The notes under the pieces: model-generated
The model's input: only the letters and a program-made list of their open reading frames with translations
Told to the model about the DNA's origin: nothing
Databases searched by the model: none
Origin: Litorilinea aerophila
Lineage (GTDB): Bacteria > Chloroflexota > Anaerolineae > Caldilineales > Caldilineaceae
Reading direction: 5' to 3'
NCBI RefSeq assembly: GCF_006569185.2
Contig: NZ_VIGC02000016.1
Location: 62,001 to 126,000 of the forward strand
DNA: 64,000 bases
Made by a program: the position numbers and the translations under genes
Shown: piece by piece, positions 43,901 through 52,665 of the stretch
How positions within the stretch are numbered: the stretch's first letter is position 1
How the letters are laid out: each line of letters begins with the position of its first letter

Positions 43901-45349
43901 TCAACCTCCTCGTTGGATGGTGCGGCGACGGGCCATGCGCTCCGCCCACAGCTCCCGAAAGCTCTTTTTGGCAAAGGGCGGGAAGTCCCGGCTTTGGGTC
44001 CAGGCTGAAAGGGGAGGCGGCATGAACTTCAGGTTGCCGCCGCTGAGTGCGGCCATGGTATTGCTGGCCAGGCTGGCCAGTTTGCCCGCGTTTTCATAGC
44101 TGCGGCGGCTGCTCATGGTGCGGACGAAGATTTCCATGGCCTGGCGTTCCAGCCAGGGCGCCTGGTTGGCCTCCACCTGGTCGCTGCGCAGGTCCAGCAG
44201 TAGCCGGGGCAGGTCGATCTTCACCGGGCAGGCGTCCCGGCAGGCGCCGCAGAGGCTGCTGGCGTGGGGCAGCTTCTCCGCGTTGGTCACCTGGGCCGGC
44301 AGCAGAGGGCTGATCACCGCGCCGATGGGGCCGCTGTAGGTGCTGCCATAGGCGTGGCCGCCAATCTCCCGGTAGACGGGGCAGACATTCAGGCAGGCGC
44401 CACAGCGCACGCAGAGCAACGCCTCGCCGTAGCCCCGGGCCAGCATGTCGCTGCGGCCGTTGTCCAGAAGCACCACGTGGAACTCCTCGGGCCCATCCAC
44501 GTCCCCCTCCCGCCGGGGGCCGCTGGTAAGGGAAAGGTAGACGCTGCACTGCTGGCCGGTGGAGCTGCGGCACAGGGCCTGGTACTGGAGGAAGGCGTCC
44601 TCCACCGTGGGGACCAGCTTCTCGATGCCCATGACAGCCACGTAGACCCGGGGCATGGAGGTGACCATGCGGCCGTTGCCCTCGTTGGTGACGATGCAGA
44701 CGGTTCCCGTCTCGGCGATGGCGAAGTTGACCCCGCTGATGCCCATCTCCGCGGTGAGGAACTCCTGGCGCAGGCGAGCCCGGGCGATGGCGCACATCTG
44801 CTCGGGATCCAGGGTGGGGGGCATGTCCAGCTTCTCCTGGAAGACGGCGCTGATGTCCTCCAGCCGTTTGTGGACCACCGGCGCCACGATGTGGCTGGGC
44901 GGCTCGCCGGCCAGCTGGATGATATACTCGCCCAGGTCGGTCTCCACCACCTTCAGGCCAGCCTCCTCCAGGGCCTGGTTCAGGTGGATCTCTTCGGTGA
45001 CCATGGACTTGGACTTGACCACCTTCTGGACGTTGGCCTGGCGAGCGATCTCCAGAACGATGGCCTGGGCCTCACTTGCGTCCCGGGCCCAGTGGACATG
45101 GCCGCCGTTGGCCGTGATGTTACGCTCCAGCTCCTCCAGCAAATCCGGCAGGTTCCGCAGGACGTACTCCTTCATCTGGCGGGTTTGGTCCCGCAGCCGC
45201 TGGCCGTCCACCGCGGTCATGGCCGCCACCCGGGCGCTGCTGAGGCGGACGGTGGAACGGCTGAGTGCGGTTTTCAGGTGTAGATTCTGGAGGGCAAGCT
45301 TCACCCGCTCTTTGTAAGGCGCGTGCAGGTCGATGGTGGATGTGGCCAT
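43901..45349 (-). CDS. lutB: Lactate utilization iron-sulfur protein LutB
   Basis: The product has 482 residues; GAGAGGAGAG precedes the ATG. The N-terminal LUD domain (about 50-290) contains GISGVNFAIAETGTVCIVTNEGN. Two ferredoxin-type [4Fe-4S] motifs follow: Cys313, 316, 319 and 323 in CVRCGACLNVC, and Cys367, 370 and 374 in CGACRDAC. The C-terminal helix block LWAERMARRRTIQRGG ends the protein. It should pass electrons from lactate towards the LutA subunit and the respiratory chain. It lies 12 bp after lutA and 2 bp before lutC. Confidence 0.95.
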   Translation of the reverse strand: MATSTIDLHAPYKERVKLALQNLHLKTALSRSTVRLSSARVAAMTAVDGQRLRDQTRQMKEYVLRNLPDLLEELERNITANGGHVHWARDASEAQAIVLEIARQANVQKVVKSKSMVTEEIHLNQALEEAGLKVVETDLGEYIIQLAGEPPSHIVAPVVHKRLEDISAVFQEKLDMPPTLDPEQMCAIARARLRQEFLTAEMGISGVNFAIAETGTVCIVTNEGNGRMVTSMPRVYVAVMGIEKLVPTVEDAFLQYQALCRSSTGQQCSVYLSLTSGPRREGDVDGPEEFHVVLLDNGRSDMLARGYGEALLCVRCGACLNVCPVYREIGGHAYGSTYSGPIGAVISPLLPAQVTNAEKLPHASSLCGACRDACPVKIDLPRLLLDLRSDQVEANQAPWLERQAMEIFVRTMSSRRSYENAGKLASLASNTMAALSGGNLKFMPPPLSAWTQSRDFPPFAKKSFRELWAERMARRRTIQRGG

Positions 45350-45361
45350 GGTGCTCTCCTC

Positions 45362-46216
45362 TCAACGAATGTCCTGCCACCGGCGGGGCTGCTGGACCGC
45401 CTCCTGGTCTGGCGCCGGGGGTGGAGGTGGGGCTTCCACGTCCACCTGGCTGTTGAGGATCTGGGCGATGTGGACCGCCCGGCAGTGCTGTCCCTGGCGG
45501 CTGAGCAGACCGTTGATGTGGGTCATGCAGCTCACGTCGCACAGGGCGACCACGTCGGCGCCGCTCTGGGCCAGGTAGCGGGCCTTGCGCTGGCCCATGG
45601 CGGTGCTGATGCCGGCATTTTTGATGGAAAAGAGGCCGCCAAAGCCACAGCACTCCTCGGCGCCGGTCAGCTCCACCAGTTCCGCGTCCTGGACGTTGGC
45701 CAGCAGCGTCCGGGGCTGGGCATCCACCTGGAGCTCCCGCAGCAGGTGACAGCAGGCGTGGTAGGTGACCTTGCCGGGAAAGCGGGCGCCGGTGTCGGTC
45801 ACGCCCAGGACATCCACCAGGAATTCGGTGAGCTCGAAGGTGACCGCGGCCAGGGACTCGCAACGGCGCCGTTCGGCCGGGTTGGCTGCGCTGTCGAAGA
45901 GGGTGGCGTAGAAGTGGCTGGTCATGGTGGTGCAGCTACCGCTGGGCGCCACGATGGCGTCCACCTGGCCCTGTTCCACCAGGGGACCGAAGATCTCCAG
46001 GAAGCGCCGGGCCAGGACCCGGGCCTCGTCCCGGTAGCCGGCGTTGAAGGCCGGCTGGCCGCAGCAGGTCTGTTCTTCCGGGAAGATGACCTCGACGCCA
46101 TGGCGCTCCAGCAGCTCCACGGTGGCCATGCCCACTTCGGGGTAGATCATGTCGACCATACAGGTGACAAAGAGGGCGACGCGGCGGGGTGGTTGCTCGA
46201 AGGTTTTCCGGTGCAT
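45362..46216 (-). CDS. lutA: Lactate utilization protein LutA (CCG-domain)
   Basis: The product has 284 residues and two cysteine-rich CCG domains: QTCCGQPAFNAG near residue 50 and EECCGFGGLFSIKN near 188. They ligate an Fe-S cluster or mediate disulfide chemistry as in heterodisulfide reductase and glycolate oxidase GlcF. The length is about 40 residues above B. subtilis LutA because of a Pro-rich C-terminal tail. It is the first gene of the lutABC operon. The ribosome binding site is weak. Repeat copy B lies directly upstream, in the presumed promoter region. Confidence 0.93.
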   Translation of the reverse strand: MHRKTFEQPPRRVALFVTCMVDMIYPEVGMATVELLERHGVEVIFPEEQTCCGQPAFNAGYRDEARVLARRFLEIFGPLVEQGQVDAIVAPSGSCTTMTSHFYATLFDSAANPAERRRCESLAAVTFELTEFLVDVLGVTDTGARFPGKVTYHACCHLLRELQVDAQPRTLLANVQDAELVELTGAEECCGFGGLFSIKNAGISTAMGQRKARYLAQSGADVVALCDVSCMTHINGLLSRQGQHCRAVHIAQILNSQVDVEAPPPPPAPDQEAVQQPRRWQDIR

Positions 46217-46234
46217 GATCGATTCATCTCAGCA

Positions 46235-46314
46235 GTCTGGCGTAAATACCGCGGCGGAAATCTGACTGCGCTGACTGGAGGGGACGCTACCGGTGAATGT
46301 CCGCCGGGATTTAC
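46235..46314. repeat. Dispersed inverted-repeat element, copy B
   Basis: The left end GTCTGGCGTAAATACCGCGG and right end GTCCGCCGGGATTTAC form an imperfect terminal inverted repeat and match both ends of copy A (23336-23627). The interior is only about 45 bp and lacks the 28-bp array. GCAGTC occurs at both edges. It lies in the 107-bp gap upstream of lutA. Confidence 0.65.
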
Positions 46315-46323
46315 GCAGTCGGT

Positions 46324-47544
46324 TCACAAAAGTGGCAGCACGGCCGACTGGGCAGGCAGGGTTGTCACTTCCACCCGGTCGCCGTGCATGAAGCAGTTGA
46401 TCTCGCTGCGGATGCCCACCCCCCTGGCTTCGCCGCTGTCGTCGAAGTCGTAGCCGGGCAGGTAGATGCCTGGCTCGATGGTGAACATCACGCCGGGGAT
46501 GAGACGGCGCTGGTCCTGGGTTTCCAGGTTGTCGATGTTCACGCCGACGAAATGGACCTGGGTGCCCAGGCTGTGGCCGGTGCGGTGGATGAAGTGGGGG
46601 CCGAAGCCGGCGTCGGCGATGACCTGGCGACAGGCGTCGTCCACCGCGTAGCCGTAGACAGGCCGCCCCGCGTCCAGTTCAGCCTGGATGTACGCCACCG
46701 CCCGGTCCCGGGCCGCGGCCACCACCTGGAAGACGTGCCGAACTTTGGGCGGTACCTCGGGGCCGCAGTAGGCGGTCCAGGTGATGTCGGCAAAGCAGGC
46801 CTGGGGATCGCCCTGCTCTCGGGCCCAGAGGTCGATGAGGAGTATGTCGCCCGGGCGGATGGGCCGGCGGCGGTCGGCGGAAGGCGCAAAGTGGGGGTTG
46901 GCGGCATCGCCGTTGACCGCCACGATGGGCGGGTGATCACTGTCCATGTTGGCGGCGGCGAAGCGCTCCAGGATGAACTGCTGGACGTCGTAGTCGGTGA
47001 TGGAGTCCCCAGTCTGGAGCCGTTGGGCGACCAGGGCGAAGGCCGCGTCCTTGGCCGCCAGGCAGGCTTCTGCCGCGCGGCGGTGGCTCTGGAGCTGGCC
47101 CAACGTCAACACCGCCTGCACCTGCTGCACCAGGTCGGCGCTGCTGACGATCTCCGCGGCGGTTGCGGCTTCCACCAGCTCCTTGGTGCCCGCGTCCACG
47201 GTGCTGACGTAGGGGATGGCGCCCTGGGGGCTGTACTCCATGGCAATGCGGGGCCGGCGGCCGTCCGCGCCGACAACCAGCCGGGCCAGACGTTCCCGCA
47301 GCTGGCGCCAGCCCACATAGGTCAGGATCGGGTCGGTCACGTGGGCGAAGGTGGTGGTTTCGATGGCATGGACCAGCCAGGTGGGCTCTCCCTGGGCGGG
47401 AATCCAGAGGAACCAGCGGCGGGTACCGCTGTGGCGCAGGCCGGCCACGTGGAGGGCGATGGGGTTGGTGCCCCGGAAGTCGTAGAGCAGCCAGCCATCC
47501 AGCCCATTTTCCTGCAGGTAGGCTTGAATTCTGCTTCGGTTCAC
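46324..47544 (-). CDS. M24 family Xaa-Pro aminopeptidase-like protein
   Basis: The GTG at 47544 (VNRSRIQAYLQENGLDG) gives 406 residues and the usual N-terminus; the frame stays open further upstream without family similarity. The creatinase N-domain precedes the pita-bread domain. Metal ligands are Asp in LLIDLWAREQG and FADITW, His in RTGHSLGTQVH, and Glu in FTIEPGIY and IRSEINC. Such enzymes remove N-terminal residues before proline or act on creatine-like substrates. The ribosome binding site is weak. It is divergent from ssb and lies 107 bp upstream of lutA on the same strand. Confidence 0.88.
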   Translation of the reverse strand: MNRSRIQAYLQENGLDGWLLYDFRGTNPIALHVAGLRHSGTRRWFLWIPAQGEPTWLVHAIETTTFAHVTDPILTYVGWRQLRERLARLVVGADGRRPRIAMEYSPQGAIPYVSTVDAGTKELVEAATAAEIVSSADLVQQVQAVLTLGQLQSHRRAAEACLAAKDAAFALVAQRLQTGDSITDYDVQQFILERFAAANMDSDHPPIVAVNGDAANPHFAPSADRRRPIRPGDILLIDLWAREQGDPQACFADITWTAYCGPEVPPKVRHVFQVVAAARDRAVAYIQAELDAGRPVYGYAVDDACRQVIADAGFGPHFIHRTGHSLGTQVHFVGVNIDNLETQDQRRLIPGVMFTIEPGIYLPGYDFDDSGEARGVGIRSEINCFMHGDRVEVTTLPAQSAVLPLL

Positions 47545-47712
47545 GGTTTGGATCCCACGGCAGAACAGGTGAGAAGCCCCGGGGAGGGCATCGGTTCGTC
47601 TTGACCAATCTGGCATGTCCATTATGGCACGGTTTAGGGCGGACGTCCAATTGCCGGTGGGAATTGGTATGGATCTGACCTCGAACGTCTGTTCTGTCAG
47701 GCCGGGAAAAAT

Positions 47713-47740
47713 TTGACAGGGCCCGCCGTTCTGGTACAAT
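47713..47740 (+). promoter_or_regulatory. Strong candidate promoter of ssb
   Basis: TTGACA at 47713-47718 and TACAAT at 47735-47740 are 16 bp apart, with an extended -10 TGG directly before TACAAT. The start would fall near 47747, about 140 nt upstream of ssb. It lies in the 344-bp divergent gap 47545-47888, in which I see no other feature. Confidence 0.7.
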
Positions 47741-47888
47741 GGGGGCAATCAATTTGGGCGAGCCATATGGTGTGACCACGCCTCTTCCGTGGCGGCCCCT
47801 CACTATCTCTCACAGTCGTGGTTGAACCCCATCGCCCCAGGCGATGCCAACAATACCCCCGTATTTTTCACGTCCAAAGGAGGACTCG

Positions 47889-48302
47889 ATGTTTCAGCAG
47901 ATCATGCTCGTCGGCAATCTGGGCAGCGATCCGGAGATGCGGTATACGCCCAGTGGCGTGCCTGTGGCCAGTTTTAGCCTGGCCGTCAACCGGGTCTGGA
48001 ACAGCCAGGATGGCCAGCGCCAGGAGAAGACCACCTGGTTCCGGGTCACGGCCTGGCGGCGGGACGCGGAATTGGTCAGCCAGTATCTGAGCAAGGGGCG
48101 TCAGGTATTGGTCTTGGGCGAGGTGGAAGAGGCCCGTCCCTGGACCGACCGGGATGGTAACCTGCGCGCGTCCCTGGAGGTGACGGCCCGGACCATTCGC
48201 TTCCTGGGTGGTCGGGACGGCGGCGGTAGCAGCTTCAGCGCCGATCCGGGCGCCATGGCCGGCGGGGAGGAGCAGCTCAGCGACGAGGACATCCCGTTCT
48301 AG
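47889..48302 (+). CDS. ssb: Single-stranded DNA-binding protein
   Basis: The product is 137 residues from the ATG at 47889, 6 bp after AAAGGAGGA. The OB fold begins FQQIMLVGNLGSDPEMRYT and contains VASFSLAVNR and TTWFRVTAW. A short Gly/Ser linker leads to the acidic tip DEDIPF, which recruits repair and replication proteins. It coats single-stranded DNA during replication, repair and recombination. It is a stand-alone gene rather than lying between rpsF and rpsR, with its own promoter and a bidirectional terminator. Confidence 0.97.
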   Translation: MFQQIMLVGNLGSDPEMRYTPSGVPVASFSLAVNRVWNSQDGQRQEKTTWFRVTAWRRDAELVSQYLSKGRQVLVLGEVEEARPWTDRDGNLRASLEVTARTIRFLGGRDGGGSSFSADPGAMAGGEEQLSDEDIPF

Positions 48303-48339
48303 GCCGCCGAAGACGATTCTGTTACATCTGCCACACGCG

Positions 48340-48374
48340 AAAAAATGCGCCAGTGATATCCTGGCGCATTTTTT
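48340..48374. terminator. Bidirectional terminator between ssb and cupin gene
   Basis: AAAAAA-TGCGCCAG, a 7-nt loop, and CTGGCGCA-TTTTTT form a perfect stem with A and T tracts on either side. It serves the convergent ssb (+) and cupin (-) genes. Confidence 0.92.
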
Positions 48375-48434
48375 ATGGGCCTGATTCCGGCGCGCCCGGG
48401 GACTCCCCTCTCCATCTCTGTGGTGAAATACCCC

Positions 48435-48761
48435 TCAATACTTGTAATCCTCTCGCACGGGGCTGAAGACGTCCAGCGCGCGGGCGTCTTGGTCACCGGC
48501 CACCACGGTGTGTTCCACCCCGCCGGGGATGACGTACATGTCACCCGGGCGCAGGGTCCGGGTCTCCCCGCCGACGGTGAAGGTCAGCTCCCCTTCCAGC
48601 ACAATGCCGGCCTGTTCGTGGGGATGGCTGTGGGGCGGCACCACCGAGTGGGCTGGCAGATCCACCAGGGAGAGGAGCATCTTCTCCCCCCAGAAGGTCC
48701 GGGCGGTGATCCCGGCGAAGAGTTCCTTGCTTTCCCGCTCTTCGGGCGTGAAAAAGTACAT
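48435..48761 (-). CDS. Small cupin-domain protein
   Basis: The ATG at 48761 follows AAGGAG by 6 bp, giving 108 residues; an ATG 18 bp upstream lacks a site. The cupin motifs are present: [17 protein letters not shown] (His, His, His/Glu metal ligands) and [13 protein letters not shown]. Single-domain cupins of this kind bind a divalent metal and may be small dioxygenases, isomerases or sensors; the substrate is unknown. It stands alone, converging on ssb, and is followed by the bidirectional terminator. Confidence 0.88.
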   Translation of the reverse strand: MYFFTPEERESKELFAGITARTFWGEKMLLSLVDLPAHSVVPPHSHPHEQAGIVLEGELTFTVGGETRTLRPGDMYVIPGGVEHTVVAGDQDARALDVFSPVREDYKY

Positions 48762-48998
48762 GGCGCTCTCCTTTTCCATTGAGGATGTGAATATGCTGAG
48801 TTATATGGGTATGCAGGTGATACGTTGACGCCGTGCGGCCATCCGGCCGCGGCCGCAGTCGTGGGCCGGATCAGTGTACTATGGATCGGGATGGCGGGCA
48901 ACGCATCCCAATGGCCCGGGTGCGTCCCGGATTTTTTTGGGGCCCAACGTGCTGCGGCCGCCGGGGTCCCCGGTGCCATTTCCCTCGCATCACCGAGG

Positions 48999-49024
48999 CC
49001 GTAGGTCCCGTTTCCAGACGGGAC
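48999..49024 (+). repeat. REP-like hairpin 3 (GTAG foot)
   Basis: CCGTAG is followed by GTCCCGT - TTCCAG - ACGGGAC, with the same foot and layout as the pair at 27619-27688 but a different, still perfectly paired stem. A second hairpin (GTGCGGTAT GG ATACCGCAC) follows at about 49030. The 297-bp gap 48762-49058 holds nothing else I can identify. Confidence 0.6.
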
Positions 49025-49058
49025 AGCACCCGTGCGGTATGGATACCGCACCTGCTGG

Positions 49059-50465
49059 CTATCGGCTGACCAGGGGGATGAAGACCTGTCGGCTGGTATC
49101 GCTGCTGCCGCCGGGGTCGGCCGTTGGGGAAGGTTGAGGGGCGGGCGTCGCCTGGGGTGTAGGGGTCGGCCCGGCCTGATCGTAAATGGGCGTCAGATCG
49201 GTCCCCTGGACGATGCCCAGGGGCTGGTAGTCGGTGTAGCCGGGGAAGATGGTACCCAGGTTGGGGTTGCCCAGCCGCCGAATGAGGAGTTCGCTGAGCA
49301 CCCGGCGGTAGTCGGTGGTGATCTCCAAATCCCGGCGGTCGTAGAGCTGGTCGGTGTGGAGGCCGGGCCATTGGCCGTAGACCCTGCCGCCGTTGACCTG
49401 GCCGCCCAGGACCAGCATCACGTTGCCGTGGCCATGGTCGGTGCCCCGGCTTTCGTTGGCCCGGAAGCTGCGGCCGAATTCGCTCATGACCACCATGGTG
49501 AGCCGCCGGGTGTGGTCCGTGCCGTTGACGTTGCTCAGGTCGGTGTAGAGCGCGGCCAGCCCCTGGGAAAGCTGCCCCAGCTGCGAGGCAAAGTAGCCGC
49601 CGCCCTCATCCCCCTGGTACTCGTGGGTATCCCACCCCCCCAGGTCCACCGTGGCCACTCGCAGCCCGAGCTGCATCTTGATCATCTGGGCCACGCTCTG
49701 CAGGTTGCGGCCGAACTCGGTGTCGGGATAGGCGGCGCCGTTACCCGGCGTGTACTCGTCCGGGCTGGCCCACTCGATGACGTCCACCGCGTTGAGGGTC
49801 TGGAGGCCGGCCTGGTGCAGCCAGGTGCCACCCGCGTACATGTCTCGCAGGGCCTGGCGCATCCAACTGCCGTAGCGCCAGTGGCCGCCGAAGGAGAAGT
49901 CGTCTGGGCTGTTCATGCCAATGGATTCGTTGCTGCCGGCCAGGGAGGTGGGTTGCAGGTTGCCCACGGCCAGGGCCGGCAGGATGATCTCCGAAGGCAG
50001 GTTGCCGGCGGTCTGGAGGTGGCGGGTGAGCCAGCCGGTGGTGGCGCTCTTGCTGCCGGGCGTGCCCAGCTCCATGTACTGCATGGCATCGAAATGGCTG
50101 CGGGTGTCGCTGGTCAGGCCGGCCGCGTGGACGATGGCCAGCCGCTGCTCCTGGAAGAGTTCGTGGAGGTGGGCAGCCGCCGGATGAAGGCCGAAGAAGT
50201 CATCCAGGTTGAGGGCGGCATTGGTGCCGCTGGCCGGGATGGCAATTTCCCGCCGTTGGTCCTCGTAGTAACCCCGGTCGTCCCCGGCAATGGGCATGAC
50301 CACGCTCAGGCCATCACATCCTCCCCGCAGAAAGATCACCAGCAGGATGTCCTGGTTGGGCTCGTCCTCGGCGCTACCGAAGGCGGTGAAACTGATGCCG
50401 CCGGTCATGGCGGCGATGGCGGTGGAACACCCCACGAGAAAGCCTCGTCGGCTGACTTTGAACAT
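49059..50465 (-). CDS. DUF1501 family Tat-exported protein
   Basis: The product has 468 residues. SRRGFLVGCSTAIAAMTGG is a twin-arginine signal. The DUF1501 (sulfatase-like alkaline phosphatase fold) segments include LLVIFLRGGCDGLSVVMP, TVDLGGWDTHEYQG, VVMSEFGRSFRANES and GTDHGHGNVMLVLGG. DUF1501 and DUF1800 genes are adjacent in many bacteria but the function is unknown. A Pro/Thr-rich stretch precedes the tail RQVFIPLVSR, which resembles the tails of two other secreted proteins here. It lies 23 bp after the DUF1800 gene and is probably co-transcribed. Confidence 0.9.
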   Translation of the reverse strand: MFKVSRRGFLVGCSTAIAAMTGGISFTAFGSAEDEPNQDILLVIFLRGGCDGLSVVMPIAGDDRGYYEDQRREIAIPASGTNAALNLDDFFGLHPAAAHLHELFQEQRLAIVHAAGLTSDTRSHFDAMQYMELGTPGSKSATTGWLTRHLQTAGNLPSEIILPALAVGNLQPTSLAGSNESIGMNSPDDFSFGGHWRYGSWMRQALRDMYAGGTWLHQAGLQTLNAVDVIEWASPDEYTPGNGAAYPDTEFGRNLQSVAQMIKMQLGLRVATVDLGGWDTHEYQGDEGGGYFASQLGQLSQGLAALYTDLSNVNGTDHTRRLTMVVMSEFGRSFRANESRGTDHGHGNVMLVLGGQVNGGRVYGQWPGLHTDQLYDRRDLEITTDYRRVLSELLIRRLGNPNLGTIFPGYTDYQPLGIVQGTDLTPIYDQAGPTPTPQATPAPQPSPTADPGGSSDTSRQVFIPLVSR

Positions 50466-50488
50466 GCTCTATCAGGCTCCTTTGGCGG

Positions 50489-52219
50489 TCAGCGCCAGTG
50501 AAATGAAGGGGACATCAGGATCAGGCCCACCATGTAGCGTAGCCGTTCCTGGATCTGGTCGGCCGGTAGCTCGTAGTCCGGGTTGCGGCCGTGGGCCATG
50601 AACTCGACGATGGGCTGCCGTTCGTCTGCTGGCAGGGTCCGGCCCAGAATGCGATTGCTCCAGTAGTCCACGATCTCGTTGGGCGTTTTCTTGCTGGCCG
50701 GCATTTGGGTTTCGGGCTGCAGGCGGTAGTCATCCTTGTTGGGGCCGTCGCCGCCGTAGGTCCAGCCCAAGAGCCAGTTACAGCGCCGCCAGCGTTGCAG
50801 CATGGGCATGGTGCTGGACCAGGCCTCCTTGAAGTCCGGGTAGCCGTCGGGCGGATGCCAGCGGAAGAGCCGCTGGCCGGAGTTGCCGAAGTTCCAGAGG
50901 AAGCTGTCGGTGGGCTCGAAGTCCGCCTGGGTGGCCCGCAGCATGGCCACCACGTACTCGAAGGGCCGCTTGACCTTTTGTCCCCAGGTGGTGCGGAACT
51001 CGTCGGAAAGCAGGATGGTGCGCACCACCCGCTTGAGCTGGTCGGGCGCATCCTTGTGGGCCAGGAAGACGTCGGCCGCGGCCTGGACCACGCTCTCGGG
51101 TGGGTGGTCGGCGATCAGGCGGCGGCAGAGGCGCCGACAGACGTGGCGGGCCGTGCCAGGGTGGCTGGCCAGCAGGTCCAGGACGTCGTGGCCGTCTTTG
51201 ATGCCCTGGTTGTCCGGGATGATCTTGCCCAGGACAAACTTCTGGTAGGGAAAGTGGCGGGAGGAGTCGAACTCGAAGAGGCCGGTGTCCATGTTCACCT
51301 GCCAGCCGGTGAAGCAGGTGGTGGCACCGTAGACGTCGGCGTCGATGTAGCCGACCCGGTTGCCGTTGCCGTCCACCAGGGCCGGGTCCTCTGGGCTGCG
51401 CACGCCCAGGTAGTTTTCCGCCCCCATGGTGTGGAGCTCGAAGAGCTCCCGGGCGTAGTTTTCGTTGGGGCTGCCGCCGCTGTTGGACTGGTTGTCCAGG
51501 TAGAAGAGCATGGCCGGGCTCTGGGCCACGGCTTCCAGCATCTGGCGGAAGTTGCCCAGCATGTGGCCCCGGATGACATCCCGGTCATAGTGGACGAAGA
51601 CGGGGGCGATCCAATAGTCGAAGCCGTAGACGTTGAAGTGGTTGTGCCAGTGGTCGGCCAGGACTTCCACCAGCTGGCGTTTGCTGTAGACGGCCCGGAT
51701 GAAGGTGGCTCGTTCCACTTCCCAAGCCGGCAGGTAGCGGTCCTGGTCGCCCTGGACGTGGTCGGCCCAGAGTTGGGCCAGGGATTTGTCCAGGGCGGTG
51801 AAACCGTAGGAGGCCAGGCGGGCTTCGCATTCGCTGTCGTCGATGGTCTCGGGGGCCAGCTGCTGCTCCACGTAGGCTTCCAGACGACTTTCCGGCGTGT
51901 CGCCCAGGGACTGGAACGCCTGCCAATCCTCGGGGCGGGGGCCGAAGGCCATGCGGTTGAAGACGATGACGGGCAGCGGCGGCAGGGAAGGTACGCCGGC
52001 GGCCGCTGCGAAGACAGGGTTGCGGGGAGAGCGCATGGCGGGCGGCGGTTCACCGGAGGCCGGCTGGGCCGCTACGGGCGACGTCTGGACCAGGGAAGCG
52101 GCCAGGGCGCTGCCGGCGATGGCGCCACCCCCCCGCAGCAGCCCACGTCGGTTCAGCCGTCTGGCATGCTCCGGTTGCGTGATTCGAGGGGCTTCAAGGG
52201 GGGAAGCCGAGTCGGGCAT
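50489..52219 (-). CDS. DUF1800 family Tat-exported protein
   Basis: The ATG at 52219, 4 bp after CAGGAGGAG, gives 576 residues. RLNRRGLLRGGGAIAGSALAASLV is a Tat signal, here read around residues 19-44. Diagnostic DUF1800 motifs are FNRMAFGPRP, WHNHFNVYG, NENYARELFELHTMG, CFTGWQV and FEYVVAMLRAT. The family is exported and paired with DUF1501; the activity is unknown, though the ARELFELHT block suggests a conserved active or binding site. It is the first gene of the two-gene operon. Confidence 0.92.
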   Translation of the reverse strand: MPDSASPLEAPRITQPEHARRLNRRGLLRGGGAIAGSALAASLVQTSPVAAQPASGEPPPAMRSPRNPVFAAAAGVPSLPPLPVIVFNRMAFGPRPEDWQAFQSLGDTPESRLEAYVEQQLAPETIDDSECEARLASYGFTALDKSLAQLWADHVQGDQDRYLPAWEVERATFIRAVYSKRQLVEVLADHWHNHFNVYGFDYWIAPVFVHYDRDVIRGHMLGNFRQMLEAVAQSPAMLFYLDNQSNSGGSPNENYARELFELHTMGAENYLGVRSPEDPALVDGNGNRVGYIDADVYGATTCFTGWQVNMDTGLFEFDSSRHFPYQKFVLGKIIPDNQGIKDGHDVLDLLASHPGTARHVCRRLCRRLIADHPPESVVQAAADVFLAHKDAPDQLKRVVRTILLSDEFRTTWGQKVKRPFEYVVAMLRATQADFEPTDSFLWNFGNSGQRLFRWHPPDGYPDFKEAWSSTMPMLQRWRRCNWLLGWTYGGDGPNKDDYRLQPETQMPASKKTPNEIVDYWSNRILGRTLPADERQPIVEFMAHGRNPDYELPADQIQERLRYMVGLILMSPSFHWR

Positions 52220-52317
52220 GAACTCCTCCTGGGGTCTGCGTGCAATACACTCAAGCCTTGATTTCCAAGCCCTTGACGGTTCGAGCAACCTTTCAAGCAC
52301 TTGCCGATTTCGGTCAG

Positions 52318-52530
52318 CTATACTAGCATAGGATCCAGTTGCTGGACCCACCGCTTGCACTGCTCCCAGGCTACTACAACCTGCCGTCCACACCACGGCC
52401 CACCGGCATCATGGGCGAAGAAGCATAGCCGTGGATCCACCACCTGCCCATGATGGCCCATCCAGGCAGGCAAGACAACCGTCATCGGTCGTAGGGTCTG
52501 CCGGCCATCTGACGTACCCGTCTTCATCCA
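52318..52530 (-). CDS. Possible small protein, 70 residues
   Basis: I do not recognise it. An open frame from ATG 52530 reads MKTGTSDGRQTLRPMTVV and later VDPRLCFFAHDAGGPWCG, ending LDPMLV. Its Trp/Cys/His-rich composition looks protein-like rather than random, but there is no convincing ribosome binding site and the codon use is less biased than in neighbours. It lies in the 446-bp gap between the DUF1800 gene and the divergent hydrolase gene. It may be a remnant of a larger gene. Confidence 0.25.
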   Translation of the reverse strand, partial: WMKTGTSDGRQTLRPMTVVLPAWMGHHGQVVDPRLCFFAHDAGGPWCGRQVVVAWEQCKRWVQQLDPMLV

Positions 52531-52576
52531 GGCGCGCCCGCCCCAAGAGGGCAACACCCCAGAGACAGGGGAAAAT

Positions 52577-52648
52577 TTCCGCGTTTCCCTGGGTCCTCTG
52601 CGCTTCGGCAATGCTTTTGTTACACAAGTTGCTTTTGTCACAGACAAG
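52577..52648. repeat. Repeat-like sequence and 18-bp tandem near-repeat before the hydrolase gene
   Basis: TTTCCGCGTTTCCCTGGGTC followed by CTCTGCGCTTCGGC resembles a low-complexity dispersed repeat common in many bacterial genomes. Directly after it, GCTTTTGTTACACAAGTT (52613-52630) and GCTTTTGTCACAGACAAG (52631-52648) are 18-bp tandem near-repeats that abut the hydrolase ribosome binding site. Confidence 0.4.
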
Positions 52649-52665
52649 TGAGGAGAACAGACAAA

